A DNA stretch of 64,000 nucleotides from Pelagibacteraceae bacterium AG-430-P08 (GCA_003212925.1 QCOL01000001.1:1-64000), one strand, 5' to 3'; numbered from the stretch's first letter, positions 8,948 through 18,619 are shown. A program made the numbers and translations. Notes: a model not told the origin generated them from the letters alone.

Positions 8948-10135
8948 ATGAAAAAAATATTTTTAAATTTAGGTAGACAACCATTAGCTAATTCTTTTTT
9001 AAAAGACATTAGTAAAAAAACAATAAAAAGAGAGTTTTTTTATAACCTCAAGATTTGTTTTGATACATCAAATTTTTTGGTCTCAATTCAAAGGCCTGTA
9101 AATCCAAAAAAGCAATATACAAATGAATATGCACATAGAGCGTCCGAATCACAAACTATGAGAACTGCTTTTAAAAATATTGCATTTAATCTTAAAAAAA
9201 AATTTAGACCTAGTACAATATTGGAGATTGGGAGCAATGATGGAGTTTTTCTTAAAAATTTTAATCCAAAAAAAGTTATAGCTGTTGAGCCATGTAAAAA
9301 TTTAGCAAATATTACCAAGAAAAAATTTAAAACTTATCCTGAATTTTGGAATTTAAAATTATCAAAAAAAATTACTAAAAACAAACAAAGAAAAATAGAT
9401 TTAGTTTTTTCAGCAAATACAATTTCCCATATTCCAAATCTGAAGGAGTCTTTATCGTCACTTTATAATGTTTTATCCGAAAATGGAGTTATAGTAATAG
9501 AAGATCCATCTTTATTATCAATTTTGAAAAATAATTCATACGATCAATTTTATGATGAACATGTTTATGTTTTTTCTGCGATAGCGATAAAATGTCTTGT
9601 AAAAGATTATAATTTAAGATTATTTGATGTAGATAAAATTTCAACACATGGCGGTTCATTGAGATATTATATATGTAAAAACACTGCAAAATATAAATCA
9701 ACTTCTAAATTAAAGAAATATTTAGAAACAGAAAAAAAAAATAATTTGAATAAATTTGAAACTTATAAAAAATTTTCAAATAGAGTAAAAAAATCGAAAA
9801 AAAATTTATATGAATTATTTAAAAAAATTAAACGTCAAAATAAAAAAATAATTAGCTATGGAGCTACTTATAAATCAACAACAGTTTTTAATTATTGTAA
9901 AATAGATAATAAAATTTTTGACTATGTAACTGATACAACAAAAAATAAGCAGGGTAAATTTACACCGGGCACACATATTCCAATAATTTCTCCAGAGAGA
10001 GGAATTAATGAAACTGTTGATTATGCTTTTTTAGGTGCTTGGAATTTCAAAAAAGAAATTTTAAAAAAAGAAAAAGAAAGAATTAAAAGTGGGTTAAAGT
10101 TTATTACCCATGTACCTTATCCCAGAATAATTTAA
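8948..10135 (+). CDS. sugar C-methyltransferase (TylC3/KijD1/NovU-like class I SAM methyltransferase)
   Basis: NLGRQPLANSF near N-terminus, ILEIGSNDGVFLKNF SAM motif, FYDEHVYVFSAIAIKCLVKDYNLRLFDVDKISTHGGSLRYYI, C-terminal ISYGATYKSTTVFNY...YAFLGAWNFKKEIL. Confidence 0.85.
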   Translation: MKKIFLNLGRQPLANSFLKDISKKTIKREFFYNLKICFDTSNFLVSIQRPVNPKKQYTNEYAHRASESQTMRTAFKNIAFNLKKKFRPSTILEIGSNDGVFLKNFNPKKVIAVEPCKNLANITKKKFKTYPEFWNLKLSKKITKNKQRKIDLVFSANTISHIPNLKESLSSLYNVLSENGVIVIEDPSLLSILKNNSYDQFYDEHVYVFSAIAIKCLVKDYNLRLFDVDKISTHGGSLRYYICKNTAKYKSTSKLKKYLETEKKNNLNKFETYKKFSNRVKKSKKNLYELFKKIKRQNKKIISYGATYKSTTVFNYCKIDNKIFDYVTDTTKNKQGKFTPGTHIPIISPERGINETVDYAFLGAWNFKKEILKKEKERIKSGLKFITHVPYPRII

Positions 10136-10136
10136 A

Positions 10137-11399
10137 ATGATTACAAAAAAGTATAAAAATTGGATTAAGAGTCAAAGAAATAAACAAAAAATTAAAATTA
10201 AAATAACTAAAATTTCAGAACTAGATAAATGGAAACTTGATAAAACAAAACTATCACATTTAAGTAAAAAATTTTTTAAAATAATTGGTATAAATATTAA
10301 AACAAACTTTTTTACCAAAGGATGGGATCAACCAATAATTAAGCAAAATGAAGTCGGTATATTAGGTATAATTAAAAATGATAAGGATAATAAATATCTA
10401 CTTCAAGCTAAGATAGAGCCTGGGAATATAAATAAATTACAGCTTTCTCCAACTGTTCAAGCAACAAAAAGTAACTATTCAGTAGTACATGGAGGCAAAA
10501 AAGTTTTATTCTTAAATTTTTTTTTAAAGAAACAGAAATTTAAGTCATTTCAGTCAGAGCAAGCTTTTAGATATTACAATAAGCAAAATGCTAATATTAT
10601 TTTTCATACAAATAAGAAAATACAGAAGGCTGATGAATTTATGTGGTTTAAGAAAGAAGAAATATATTTTTTATTAAAAAAAAAGAATTTAATTAATATG
10701 GATACTTTATCGGTATTCTCTTGTTTTGTAAAAAAAAAAACTTTTGATAAACCATTAAATTCTTTGAGTGATATTAATGATTGGATTTTGAAAAATGATA
10801 CTAAATATTTTTTAAAAACTAAAATTAAAGAACTTTCTAGACTTAAAGAATGGAGAATAACTAACGAAAAAATTTACCATAAAAATAATAATTTTTTTTC
10901 AATTATAGGATTGAATGTTGTTTCCAACACTAGAGAGGTAAATAAATGGTCACAACCAATTATTAAAGGAAAAAATATGTCACTTGCTGGATTTATTATG
11001 AAAGATTTTAATAATACCAGGCATTACTTATGTAGATATATCTTAAAACCTGGTTCCAAGAAAAGTACAATTTCTTGTACAGTAAATACATCTGATATTG
11101 ATAATTATAAGCACCTTTTTTCTTTATCAGATTTCCAGAAAAAAATTATTAAAAATTATTTTTTAAATAAAAAAAAATCTTTTATTTATAATAATATTTT
11201 ATCCGAGGAAGGCGGTAGATTTTATCATTCGCAGATTAATTATAAGGCATTATACTTAAACAAAAACGAAGAAATAAACAAACCAAATACTTATATATGG
11301 TTATCACATAACCAAATAGTTAATTTTATTAAAAAACAACAAATTGATATTGAGGCAAGGCTACTTTTTGGCATAATAAATTTTAAGGAAACAATTTAA
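10137..11399 (+). CDS. NDP-hexose 2,3-dehydratase (EvaA/TylX3 family)
   Basis: Two homologous halves (GWDQPIIKQNEVGILGIIKN / KWSQPIIKGKNMSLAGFIMK), LLQAKIEPGNINKLQLSPTVQAT, SEEGGRFYHSQINY. Confidence 0.85.
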   Translation: MITKKYKNWIKSQRNKQKIKIKITKISELDKWKLDKTKLSHLSKKFFKIIGINIKTNFFTKGWDQPIIKQNEVGILGIIKNDKDNKYLLQAKIEPGNINKLQLSPTVQATKSNYSVVHGGKKVLFLNFFLKKQKFKSFQSEQAFRYYNKQNANIIFHTNKKIQKADEFMWFKKEEIYFLLKKKNLINMDTLSVFSCFVKKKTFDKPLNSLSDINDWILKNDTKYFLKTKIKELSRLKEWRITNEKIYHKNNNFFSIIGLNVVSNTREVNKWSQPIIKGKNMSLAGFIMKDFNNTRHYLCRYILKPGSKKSTISCTVNTSDIDNYKHLFSLSDFQKKIIKNYFLNKKKSFIYNNILSEEGGRFYHSQINYKALYLNKNEEINKPNTYIWLSHNQIVNFIKKQQIDIEARLLFGIINFKETI

Positions 11400-12308
11400 T
11401 TGAAAATTTTAATTTTAGGTTACTCCAATATAGTTAGAAGAAGAATTTTAAATGTATTCAAAGAAAAAAAAATAGAATTATTTATAGCCTCAAAATCACA
11501 CAAAAATCAAATTAAAGGTATTAAAAAACAATTTAAATCATATGAAATTGCAATTAAAAAATGTAGACCAAATTTAGTTTATATTTCTTTACCAAATTCA
11601 AAACATTTTTATTGGGCAAAAAAATCTTTAAATAATAAATGTAACACCATTGTTGACAAGCCAATTACTGTTAACAGAAAACAGTTGAATAAATTAATAT
11701 TTTTATCAAAAAAAAATAAAAAGCTTTTGGTTGAATCAACTTTTTTTAACTATCACTTACAAATGAAAAAAATTATAAAAATTCACAAGAACGATGAATT
11801 TAAAAAGATTAATGCTACTTTTATCATTCCAAAACCAAGTAAAAAAAGCATATTAATGTCGAAAAAACTTCAAGGTGGAGTTTTGATGGATATGGGACCT
11901 TATATTTCTTCTATACCAAGATTATTTAATCTAAAAAAAATATTAAGTAAAAAAATTGAGATTAAAAGAAATAAAGAAAATCTAATTATATCTATTAAAT
12001 TTTTCTTTAAATTCAAGGAGGGAAAATATAATGGAGTTTTTAAATTTGGTGGTAAATATAAAAATCAACTTAAGATTTCAAATAAATATAATACAAGTAT
12101 TATTGATAGAGTTTTTTCACCTCCAGAAGATGAAAACTTAAATTTGAAATTAGTTACTAAAAAAAGAAAAAAAAATATTATAATAAAAAAAGATAATTGT
12201 TTTAGAAATTTTTTTATGGAAGTTTTAAAAATTATAAAAGATAAAAAATATAGTTTTTATTACAAAAGAATGGAACATGATGTAATTTTTAGGTCAATTC
12301 TAACTTAA
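11400..12308 (+). CDS. Gfo/Idh/MocA family oxidoreductase, likely NDP-hexose 3-ketoreductase; TTG start
   Basis: ILGYSNIVRRRILNVF, VYISLPNSKHFYWAKKSLNNKCNTIVDKPITVNRKQLNKL (EKP-like motif reads DKP), GGVLMDMGPYISSIPRLF. Confidence 0.8.
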   Translation: MKILILGYSNIVRRRILNVFKEKKIELFIASKSHKNQIKGIKKQFKSYEIAIKKCRPNLVYISLPNSKHFYWAKKSLNNKCNTIVDKPITVNRKQLNKLIFLSKKNKKLLVESTFFNYHLQMKKIIKIHKNDEFKKINATFIIPKPSKKSILMSKKLQGGVLMDMGPYISSIPRLFNLKKILSKKIEIKRNKENLIISIKFFFKFKEGKYNGVFKFGGKYKNQLKISNKYNTSIIDRVFSPPEDENLNLKLVTKKRKKNIIIKKDNCFRNFFMEVLKIIKDKKYSFYYKRMEHDVIFRSILT

Positions 12309-12830
12309 AAGATCATCTATATAATGATTTAGACTGGTTGCATTTTTATCTTTAAAACTTATATTTGGTTTTTTAACGGGCCATTTTATCTTAAGTTTTG
12401 GATCATTATATTTAATTGATCTTTCATTTTTTGGTGATCTATATTCAGTGCAGCTATAACATACAATGTTTTCTTTTTTTAAAGTTAAAAATCCGTGCGC
12501 AAATCCTGGCGGTATAAATACTGAGGAACAGTTTTTTTCATTTAATTTTATTGAAAAATGCTTTCCAAATGTTTTTGAGTTTTTTCGCAAATCTACTGCC
12601 ACATCAAAAATTTCACCTTTAATAACAGAAATCAATTTTCCTTGTGGTTTTTTTATTTGAAAGTGTAAACCTCTAAGAACATTTTTCTTTGATACCGATG
12701 TAATTTGAAATTTAAATTTTTTTTTAATTAATTTCTCTAAATATAATTCTCTTAGATAACCTCTTTTATCACGATGTTTTACTCCATCCAAAATAACAAG
12801 ACCTTTAAATTTAGTTTTTTTTATATTCAT
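12300..12830 (-). CDS. rfbC: dTDP-4-dehydrorhamnose 3,5-epimerase family (RmlC/TylK-like)
   Basis: VLRGLHFQIKKPQGKLISVIKGEIFDVAVDLRKNSKTFGKH, FIPPGFAHGFLTL, KYNDPKLKIKWP. Confidence 0.9.
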   Translation of the reverse strand: MNIKKTKFKGLVILDGVKHRDKRGYLRELYLEKLIKKKFKFQITSVSKKNVLRGLHFQIKKPQGKLISVIKGEIFDVAVDLRKNSKTFGKHFSIKLNEKNCSSVFIPPGFAHGFLTLKKENIVCYSCTEYRSPKNERSIKYNDPKLKIKWPVKKPNISFKDKNATSLNHYIDDLLS

Positions 12831-13627
12831 TTTCTAATATCATGAAACATAATAGGCCATTCCAAATAGTTCGTGTTTTCTTTAAACCAATAAGATAAAA
12901 ATCGCTCACCTAAAAAAGCGTATAAACGGGTCTTTCCATAACCATCTAAATTAAAGCCAAAAATATCCTCACATTTTCTCAACCAATCAAAAAGCACTGT
13001 ATAGTAATTGTTCATAATTTTTTTAGATTTAGTTACAAACATATTTCCTTGATTAAAAGAAGTTTGAGTTCGTACAAAATCAGAAAATTTCTTTTTATCT
13101 TGTAAATTTAGTTGTCCAATGGCTTTATCCAATATTCCATTACCATGAAACATATCAAATTGGAATCTTATATTTCTATATTTTTTATTCAAAATTATTT
13201 TTGGATTTCGAAAAAAAGCTTTTTTCCCATATTTCAAAACTTTAATCCATTTTATTTCTTTGAGACTTAATTCATCTCCAATTATAACATCATAACCATT
13301 CCATTCCTCAGGAATTTCTTTAATTACCATATCCTCAAATGTTTTAGCGTAATTTATTTTCTTTTTCCAAAATCTTCTATAGCCACAAAATCCTATCCAC
13401 TCGTTATTAGGTATTTTATGAAGTAAATTTTTCCAAAGATAATAATGAAAAGTGTATTCACTATAAAATTTATTTTTATTTGCAATATTTTCACCATCTT
13501 TGTCTGTAATCCACCCATCTGAAAATTCAGAGTCTCCCAATCCTACTGGCAAATAACCTAAATTTGATATTTTATTTAAAAGATTGTTATCTATAGCAAC
13601 ACAATACATATAATTTATCTTACCCAT
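12827..13627 (-). CDS. DUF4422-like putative glycosyltransferase
   Basis: GDSEFSDGWITDKDGENIANKNKFYSEYTFHYYLWKN...WIGFCGYRRFW. Confidence 0.55.
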   Translation of the reverse strand: MGKINYMYCVAIDNNLLNKISNLGYLPVGLGDSEFSDGWITDKDGENIANKNKFYSEYTFHYYLWKNLLHKIPNNEWIGFCGYRRFWKKKINYAKTFEDMVIKEIPEEWNGYDVIIGDELSLKEIKWIKVLKYGKKAFFRNPKIILNKKYRNIRFQFDMFHGNGILDKAIGQLNLQDKKKFSDFVRTQTSFNQGNMFVTKSKKIMNNYYTVLFDWLRKCEDIFGFNLDGYGKTRLYAFLGERFLSYWFKENTNYLEWPIMFHDIRK

Positions 13628-13641
13628 ACTTAGAAATTTAA

Positions 13642-14505
13642 TTATATCAGTTTTTTTATGTAATCAGAATAAGAGCAATTTCCATAAAACATAATAGCAT
13701 TTTTTAGTTGTTTTTTATTTATCCACTTATTATTGAACGCAATCTCTTCTAAACAAGCGATTTTGAAACCTTGTCTATTTTCAATTGCAGATACAAACGC
13801 ACTTGTTTTATAAAAATCTTCAATGGACCCTGTATCTAGCCATGCTCCTCCTCTTCCAATTAATTCTCCTGATAATTTTTTATTTTTCAAATAGAAATTT
13901 AATAAATCTACAATTTCTAATTCACCCCTTTTTGACGGTTTAAGTTTTTTTGCATAATTACAGACTTTTTTATCAAAAAAATATAATCCAGTAATCGCTA
14001 AATCAGATAAGAATTTTTTTGGTTTTTCTTTAATACTTTTAATTTTTTTGCCTAAAACTTTCGCCACTCCAAAATTTTCTGGATTATTTACTCTATGAAG
14101 CAAAACTTTAGCGCCGTTTTTTAATTTTGAACAATTTTGAAGAATTTTTGATAAGTTTTGCCCATAAAAAAAATTATCACCTAATATCAAACAAACATTT
14201 TGGTTATTAATAAATTTTTCACCTAATATAAATGCTTCAGGTAAACCATTTGGATTTTTTTGTTCAAGATACTCAATTTTGATACCAAAGTTTTTCCCAT
14301 CAGGAATAATTTTTTTGTATTGTGGTAATTGACCTTTGTTAACTATAATTAAAATATCCTTTATACCTGCAAGCATCAATATAGATAATGGATAGAATAT
14401 TAGTGGTTTATCATGAATTGGAAGCAATTGTTTATTTACTGCTTTCGTTAAAGGACTCATCCTTGTTCCTCTACCTCCAGCTAAAATAATTCCTTTTTTT
14501 ATCAT
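13642..14505 (-). CDS. rfbA: glucose-1-phosphate thymidylyltransferase
   Basis: KGIILAGGRGTRMSPLTKAVNKQLLPIHDKPLIFYPLSILMLAGIKDILII, LILGDNFFYGQ. Confidence 0.96.
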   Translation of the reverse strand: MIKKGIILAGGRGTRMSPLTKAVNKQLLPIHDKPLIFYPLSILMLAGIKDILIIVNKGQLPQYKKIIPDGKNFGIKIEYLEQKNPNGLPEAFILGEKFINNQNVCLILGDNFFYGQNLSKILQNCSKLKNGAKVLLHRVNNPENFGVAKVLGKKIKSIKEKPKKFLSDLAITGLYFFDKKVCNYAKKLKPSKRGELEIVDLLNFYLKNKKLSGELIGRGGAWLDTGSIEDFYKTSAFVSAIENRQGFKIACLEEIAFNNKWINKKQLKNAIMFYGNCSYSDYIKKLI

Positions 14506-15521
14506 TTTTTTCCTAATCTTTTAACTATATCTTTTTTTGAAAAATTTTTAAAATATTTTTGATTTTCCACATACCAATTAAATGTTTCTATAATGCCTTT
14601 TTCAAAATTATATTTTGGCATCCATTTTAATTTTGATTTAATCTTATTGCTATTTAGTGCATATCTTAGATCGTGACCTGGTCTATCTTTTACAAATTTT
14701 ATTTTTACAATTTTTTTTTTGTTCAATATTTTCTTAGCAATTATAAGAAGTTTTTTCGAAATTTGTGAATTATCTAAATTGTAATTCGAACCAATATTAT
14801 AAAATTCACCATTTTTTCCTTTTTGAAAAACTTTAAGTAATGCTTCACAATGATCTTGAACATAAATCCATTCTCTAGAATTTTTTCCTTTGCCATAAAT
14901 TGGTAGGTCCAAACCATTTAATATATTGTAAATTAATTTAGGAATTAATTTTTCAGGATGTTGTCTTGGTCCATAATTATTAGAGCAATTAGTAACTATA
15001 ACTGGCAAATTGAATGTTCTAAAATAAGAAAATACAATATGATCGGAGGAAGCTTTGCTTGCTGCGTATGGTGAACTAGGTTTATAAGGCCAAGTTTCTG
15101 TGCTTCGACCTTTAAGCACATCACCATAAACCTCATCTGTAGAAATATGAATTAATTTTGTTTGTTTGTATTTTTTATAAAATTTTTTAAATGCTTCTAA
15201 CAAATTAAAAACACCTAAAGTATTTGAGTAAAAGAATTCTCTAGGCCCATCTATAGACCTGTCTACATGAGTTTCAGCAGCTAAATTAAAAATACCTTGA
15301 GGTTTAAATTTTTCAAAAATTTGTAGAATCTTTTTTTGATTATTTATGTCAGTTTTTATATAAGAGTATTTTTTATTTTTTGAAAAATCTTTTACATTGT
15401 AAACATTTGCTGCATAATTTACTTTATCAATATTTAATACAACGAAACCTTTTGACAAAAGTAATTTAATTAAATTACTACCAATAAATCCAAGACCACC
15501 AGTAACTATAAATCTTTTCAT
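14502..15521 (-). CDS. rfbB: dTDP-glucose 4,6-dehydratase
   Basis: VTGGLGFIGSNLIK, NLAAETHVDRSIDGPREF, HISTDEVYGD, YAASKASSDH, NNYGPRQHPEKLIPKLI. Confidence 0.96.
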   Translation of the reverse strand: MKRFIVTGGLGFIGSNLIKLLLSKGFVVLNIDKVNYAANVYNVKDFSKNKKYSYIKTDINNQKKILQIFEKFKPQGIFNLAAETHVDRSIDGPREFFYSNTLGVFNLLEAFKKFYKKYKQTKLIHISTDEVYGDVLKGRSTETWPYKPSSPYAASKASSDHIVFSYFRTFNLPVIVTNCSNNYGPRQHPEKLIPKLIYNILNGLDLPIYGKGKNSREWIYVQDHCEALLKVFQKGKNGEFYNIGSNYNLDNSQISKKLLIIAKKILNKKKIVKIKFVKDRPGHDLRYALNSNKIKSKLKWMPKYNFEKGIIETFNWYVENQKYFKNFSKKDIVKRLGKK

Positions 15522-15548
15522 ATAATTTTTTTACATCAATAAAAAAAA

Positions 15549-16478
15549 ATGTATATAAATAAGTTATACGAATTTATGTTAAAAAATTTGCCTAAATTAT
15601 CAGTTAATATCTTAACATTTAAAACTAATAAAAATATTTTAAAAAGATGTATTAGCTCAATTGATAAATCAATTCCAATTAATATTATTGAAAATTCTAA
15701 AAATTTTGATCACTCGAAATATTTTAAAAAGATTAGAAAAAATGTGAAAATTTATTGCACTGGTGAAAATTATGGTTATGGAAAAGGTCATAATTATGGT
15801 TTTTCTAAAACTAGCAGCAGATATGTTCTAATATGCAACCCAGATGTAATATTTAAAAAAAATTATTTCAAAAATTTGATTAAATATTTAGGTCAAAAAT
15901 TAATTTTTAATATCTTAGGTTCTCAATATGAAAAAAAAGAAATGTATAAACCAGCTTATGGATTATTTGATAATAAAAAAATAAATCCAAAATTAAAAAA
16001 AGATAAATTTGGTTTTCAAAGAGTTAATTGGGTAGTTGGTTGCACAATGATATTTGATTTGAATAGATTTAAAACAAAAAAAATATTTGATGAAAATTAT
16101 TTTATGTTTTATGAAGAAACCGATTTGTGCAAAAGAGTTATTTCTAAAAACGGCATTATATATAGTGGAAGTAAATTAATAATAAATCATCTTGGTGAAA
16201 AAAGTTCATTTGGAGTAATACCAAAACACAAAATTGATTACATTAAATTGAGAAATTGGCATTTGATGTGGTCATCATTTTACTTTTCAAAAAAACACTT
16301 TGGTTTTTTTTATTCTTTTATAACTCATTTTTACTCTTTAATGAAAAATATTATTAAGTATTTTATTTTTTTACTCTTTTTCCAGAAAGAAAAATCTACG
16401 AAACACCTTTATAGATATTTGGGTTTATTAAATTCTATGTTAGGTAATAAATCTTTATTTAGAGTTCAAATTAAATGA
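15549..16478 (+). CDS. glycosyltransferase family 2 (rhamnosyltransferase-like)
   Basis: LSVNILTFKTNKNILKRCISSI, ENYGYGKGHNYG, RYVLICNPDVIF, VGCTMIFDLNRF, DENYFMFYEETDLCKRV. Confidence 0.82.
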   Translation: MYINKLYEFMLKNLPKLSVNILTFKTNKNILKRCISSIDKSIPINIIENSKNFDHSKYFKKIRKNVKIYCTGENYGYGKGHNYGFSKTSSRYVLICNPDVIFKKNYFKNLIKYLGQKLIFNILGSQYEKKEMYKPAYGLFDNKKINPKLKKDKFGFQRVNWVVGCTMIFDLNRFKTKKIFDENYFMFYEETDLCKRVISKNGIIYSGSKLIINHLGEKSSFGVIPKHKIDYIKLRNWHLMWSSFYFSKKHFGFFYSFITHFYSLMKNIIKYFIFLLFFQKEKSTKHLYRYLGLLNSMLGNKSLFRVQIK

Positions 16479-17173
16479 AAAAAATTTTGATAAAATCTAA
16501 GTTTTTCTATTATTTCTACAAAATTTTAAAGATATTAAAAAATTCAAAAAAAAAAACGCATCTAGGTGAATTTGGCGAAGATGTTTTTGTAAGAAGATTT
16601 TTTAAAAAAACTTCAAAAGGATTTTATGTAGATGTTGGAGCCTATCATCCAATTAAAGGTTCTTTAACTTATGATTTATATAAAAATAATTGGACGGGAA
16701 TAAACATAGATCTTAGCAAAATATCAGTAGATCTCTTCAAAATATCTAGACCAAAAGATATTAATATTAGAACTGCGATAACAGATTTCGATGGTAAAAC
16801 TTTTTTCTATGAAAATTCACCAATAAACCAACAAAATTCGTTAATAGAAAATTCCAATGCTGAAAAAATCGAAATTGATTGCTACAAATTAAATACGATT
16901 TTAGAAAATTATAAAATTCAAAAGGTTGATTATTTAAATATAGATGCAGAAGGAAATGATTTTAAAGTCATTTCAACTTTTGATTTTAAAAAATATAAAC
17001 CTTCTTTAGTCTCTATAGAATATAATAATTATAATTTTGAAGATCTAATGGACTCCAACATCAATATTTTGATGGAAAAAAATGATTTCAAAATTGTTTC
17101 TAAGTTTGGTGTAACTTGTTTTTATGTCCATAAAGAAAATATTGAAAAAATTGAGGGATTTATGAAAGTTTAA
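16475..17173 (+). CDS. FkbM family methyltransferase
   Basis: GFYVDVGAYHPIKGSLTYDLYKNNWTGINID, YLNIDAEGNDFKVISTFDF. Confidence 0.85.
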   Translation: MKKILIKSKFFYYFYKILKILKNSKKKTHLGEFGEDVFVRRFFKKTSKGFYVDVGAYHPIKGSLTYDLYKNNWTGINIDLSKISVDLFKISRPKDINIRTAITDFDGKTFFYENSPINQQNSLIENSNAEKIEIDCYKLNTILENYKIQKVDYLNIDAEGNDFKVISTFDFKKYKPSLVSIEYNNYNFEDLMDSNINILMEKNDFKIVSKFGVTCFYVHKENIEKIEGFMKV

Positions 17174-17177
17174 AAGT

Positions 17178-17705
17178 TTAGTGCCCAGGAAATTCAATTA
17201 AATTTTCAACTTTATAGCCTTTGTTAATCAAATTATCACATCCATTTAAATCAAAAAGATTTATCACAAAAACAAAACATGCAACTTTACCACCAGATAT
17301 TTCTACTAGTTTTGCTGCAGCTTCTGCTGTTCCCCCAGTAGCTATTAAATCGTCAATTATCAAAATCTCATCATTTTTTTCAATAGAGTCTTTATGTGAC
17401 TCAATGGTAGCAGTCCCATATTCTAGCTCAAAATCAACTGAATAGACATCAGCGGGTAATTTATTTTTTTTTCTAAACATTATAAATGGTTTTTTTAACA
17501 AATAGGAAACAGCAGATGCAAACACAAATCCTCTCGACTCAATAGCTGCAATTTTATCAAATTTAAATTTCTTTGATTTATTTACTATTTGATTAATTGT
17601 TTCTTCAAATGCTTTTTCATCCTTAATTAATGTTGTTATATCTCTAAATAAAATACCTTTCTTAGGATAATCTGGAATGGATCTAATAAAGTCTTTTAAA
17701 TTCAT
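17178..17705 (-). CDS. apt: adenine phosphoribosyltransferase
   Basis: IRSIPDYPKKGILFRDITTL, AAIESRGFVFASAVSYLL, EILIIDDLIATGGTAEAA. Confidence 0.97.
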   Translation of the reverse strand: MNLKDFIRSIPDYPKKGILFRDITTLIKDEKAFEETINQIVNKSKKFKFDKIAAIESRGFVFASAVSYLLKKPFIMFRKKNKLPADVYSVDFELEYGTATIESHKDSIEKNDEILIIDDLIATGGTAEAAAKLVEISGGKVACFVFVINLFDLNGCDNLINKGYKVENLIEFPGH

Positions 17706-17746
17706 AAGAGTAAATTATAAAAGTATAAATAAATTAATTTTATAAC

Positions 17747-18619
17747 ATGACAATAAATAAATTAGCAATTATAGGTGGTAGTGGCCTTTATGATGTTGAG
17801 GAGTTCAAAAATAGAGAATTATTAGATTTAACTACCCCTTGGGGAAAACCCTCAGACCAAATTTTAAAAACTAATTACAATAATAAAGAAGTTTATTTCT
17901 TACCAAGACATGGGAGGGGTCATTTTATTTCTCCTTCGAAAATAAATTTTCGTGCAAATATTGATGCTCTTAAACAATTAGGTGTAACAGATATTATATC
18001 AGTATCAGCAGTTGGATCTTTAAAAGAAGATTTGCATCCTGGAAAATTTGTTATAGTTGACCAATTTATTGATCGGACATTTGCAAGAGAAAAAACATTT
18101 TTTGATGATGAAATTGTTGCTCATGTTTCTATGGCTCATCCTACATCAAATGGTCTAATGAATGCATGTGAAGATGCTATTAAAAAAGAAAAAATTGAAT
18201 ATCAAAGAAATGGAACTTATGTTGTTATGGAGGGACCACAATTTTCAACATTAGCAGAGTCAAATTTATATAGATCTTGGAAAGCAGATGTAATCGGAAT
18301 GACAAACATGCCTGAAGCAAAATTAGCAAGGGAGGCAGAAATAAGATACGCATCTGTTTCAATGGTCACAGATTATGATTGTTGGCATCCAGATCATGAA
18401 AATGTTGATGTTCAACAAGTAATAAAAGTTTTATTTGATAATGCTGCTAAAGCAAAAAATATGATAAAAAACTTAATAGAAAATTTTGAAAATCATATTG
18501 ATCCTAACGACCCAACCAATAATTGTTTAGATGTTGCAATTATTACTGCACCTGAAAAAAGAACAAAAAAAACTATAGAAAAATTAAATACTGTTGCTGG
18601 TAGAGTTTTGAATAAATGA
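17747..18619 (+). CDS. mtnP: S-methyl-5'-thioadenosine phosphorylase
   Basis: LAIIGGSGLYDVEEF, LPRHGRGHFISPSKINFRANIDAL, VVMEGPQFSTLAESNLYRSW, IGMTNMPEAKLAREAEI. Confidence 0.96.
   Translation: MTINKLAIIGGSGLYDVEEFKNRELLDLTTPWGKPSDQILKTNYNNKEVYFLPRHGRGHFISPSKINFRANIDALKQLGVTDIISVSAVGSLKEDLHPGKFVIVDQFIDRTFAREKTFFDDEIVAHVSMAHPTSNGLMNACEDAIKKEKIEYQRNGTYVVMEGPQFSTLAESNLYRSWKADVIGMTNMPEAKLAREAEIRYASVSMVTDYDCWHPDHENVDVQQVIKVLFDNAAKAKNMIKNLIENFENHIDPNDPTNNCLDVAIITAPEKRTKKTIEKLNTVAGRVLNK

Noticed and set aside
9088-9701. Minus-strand ORFs of 70-76 aa
   Set aside because: Antisense to the sugar C-methyltransferase; low-complexity shadow frames.
12466-12660. 64-aa plus-strand ORF
   Set aside because: Antisense to rfbC-like gene; its sequence mirrors the conserved epimerase region.
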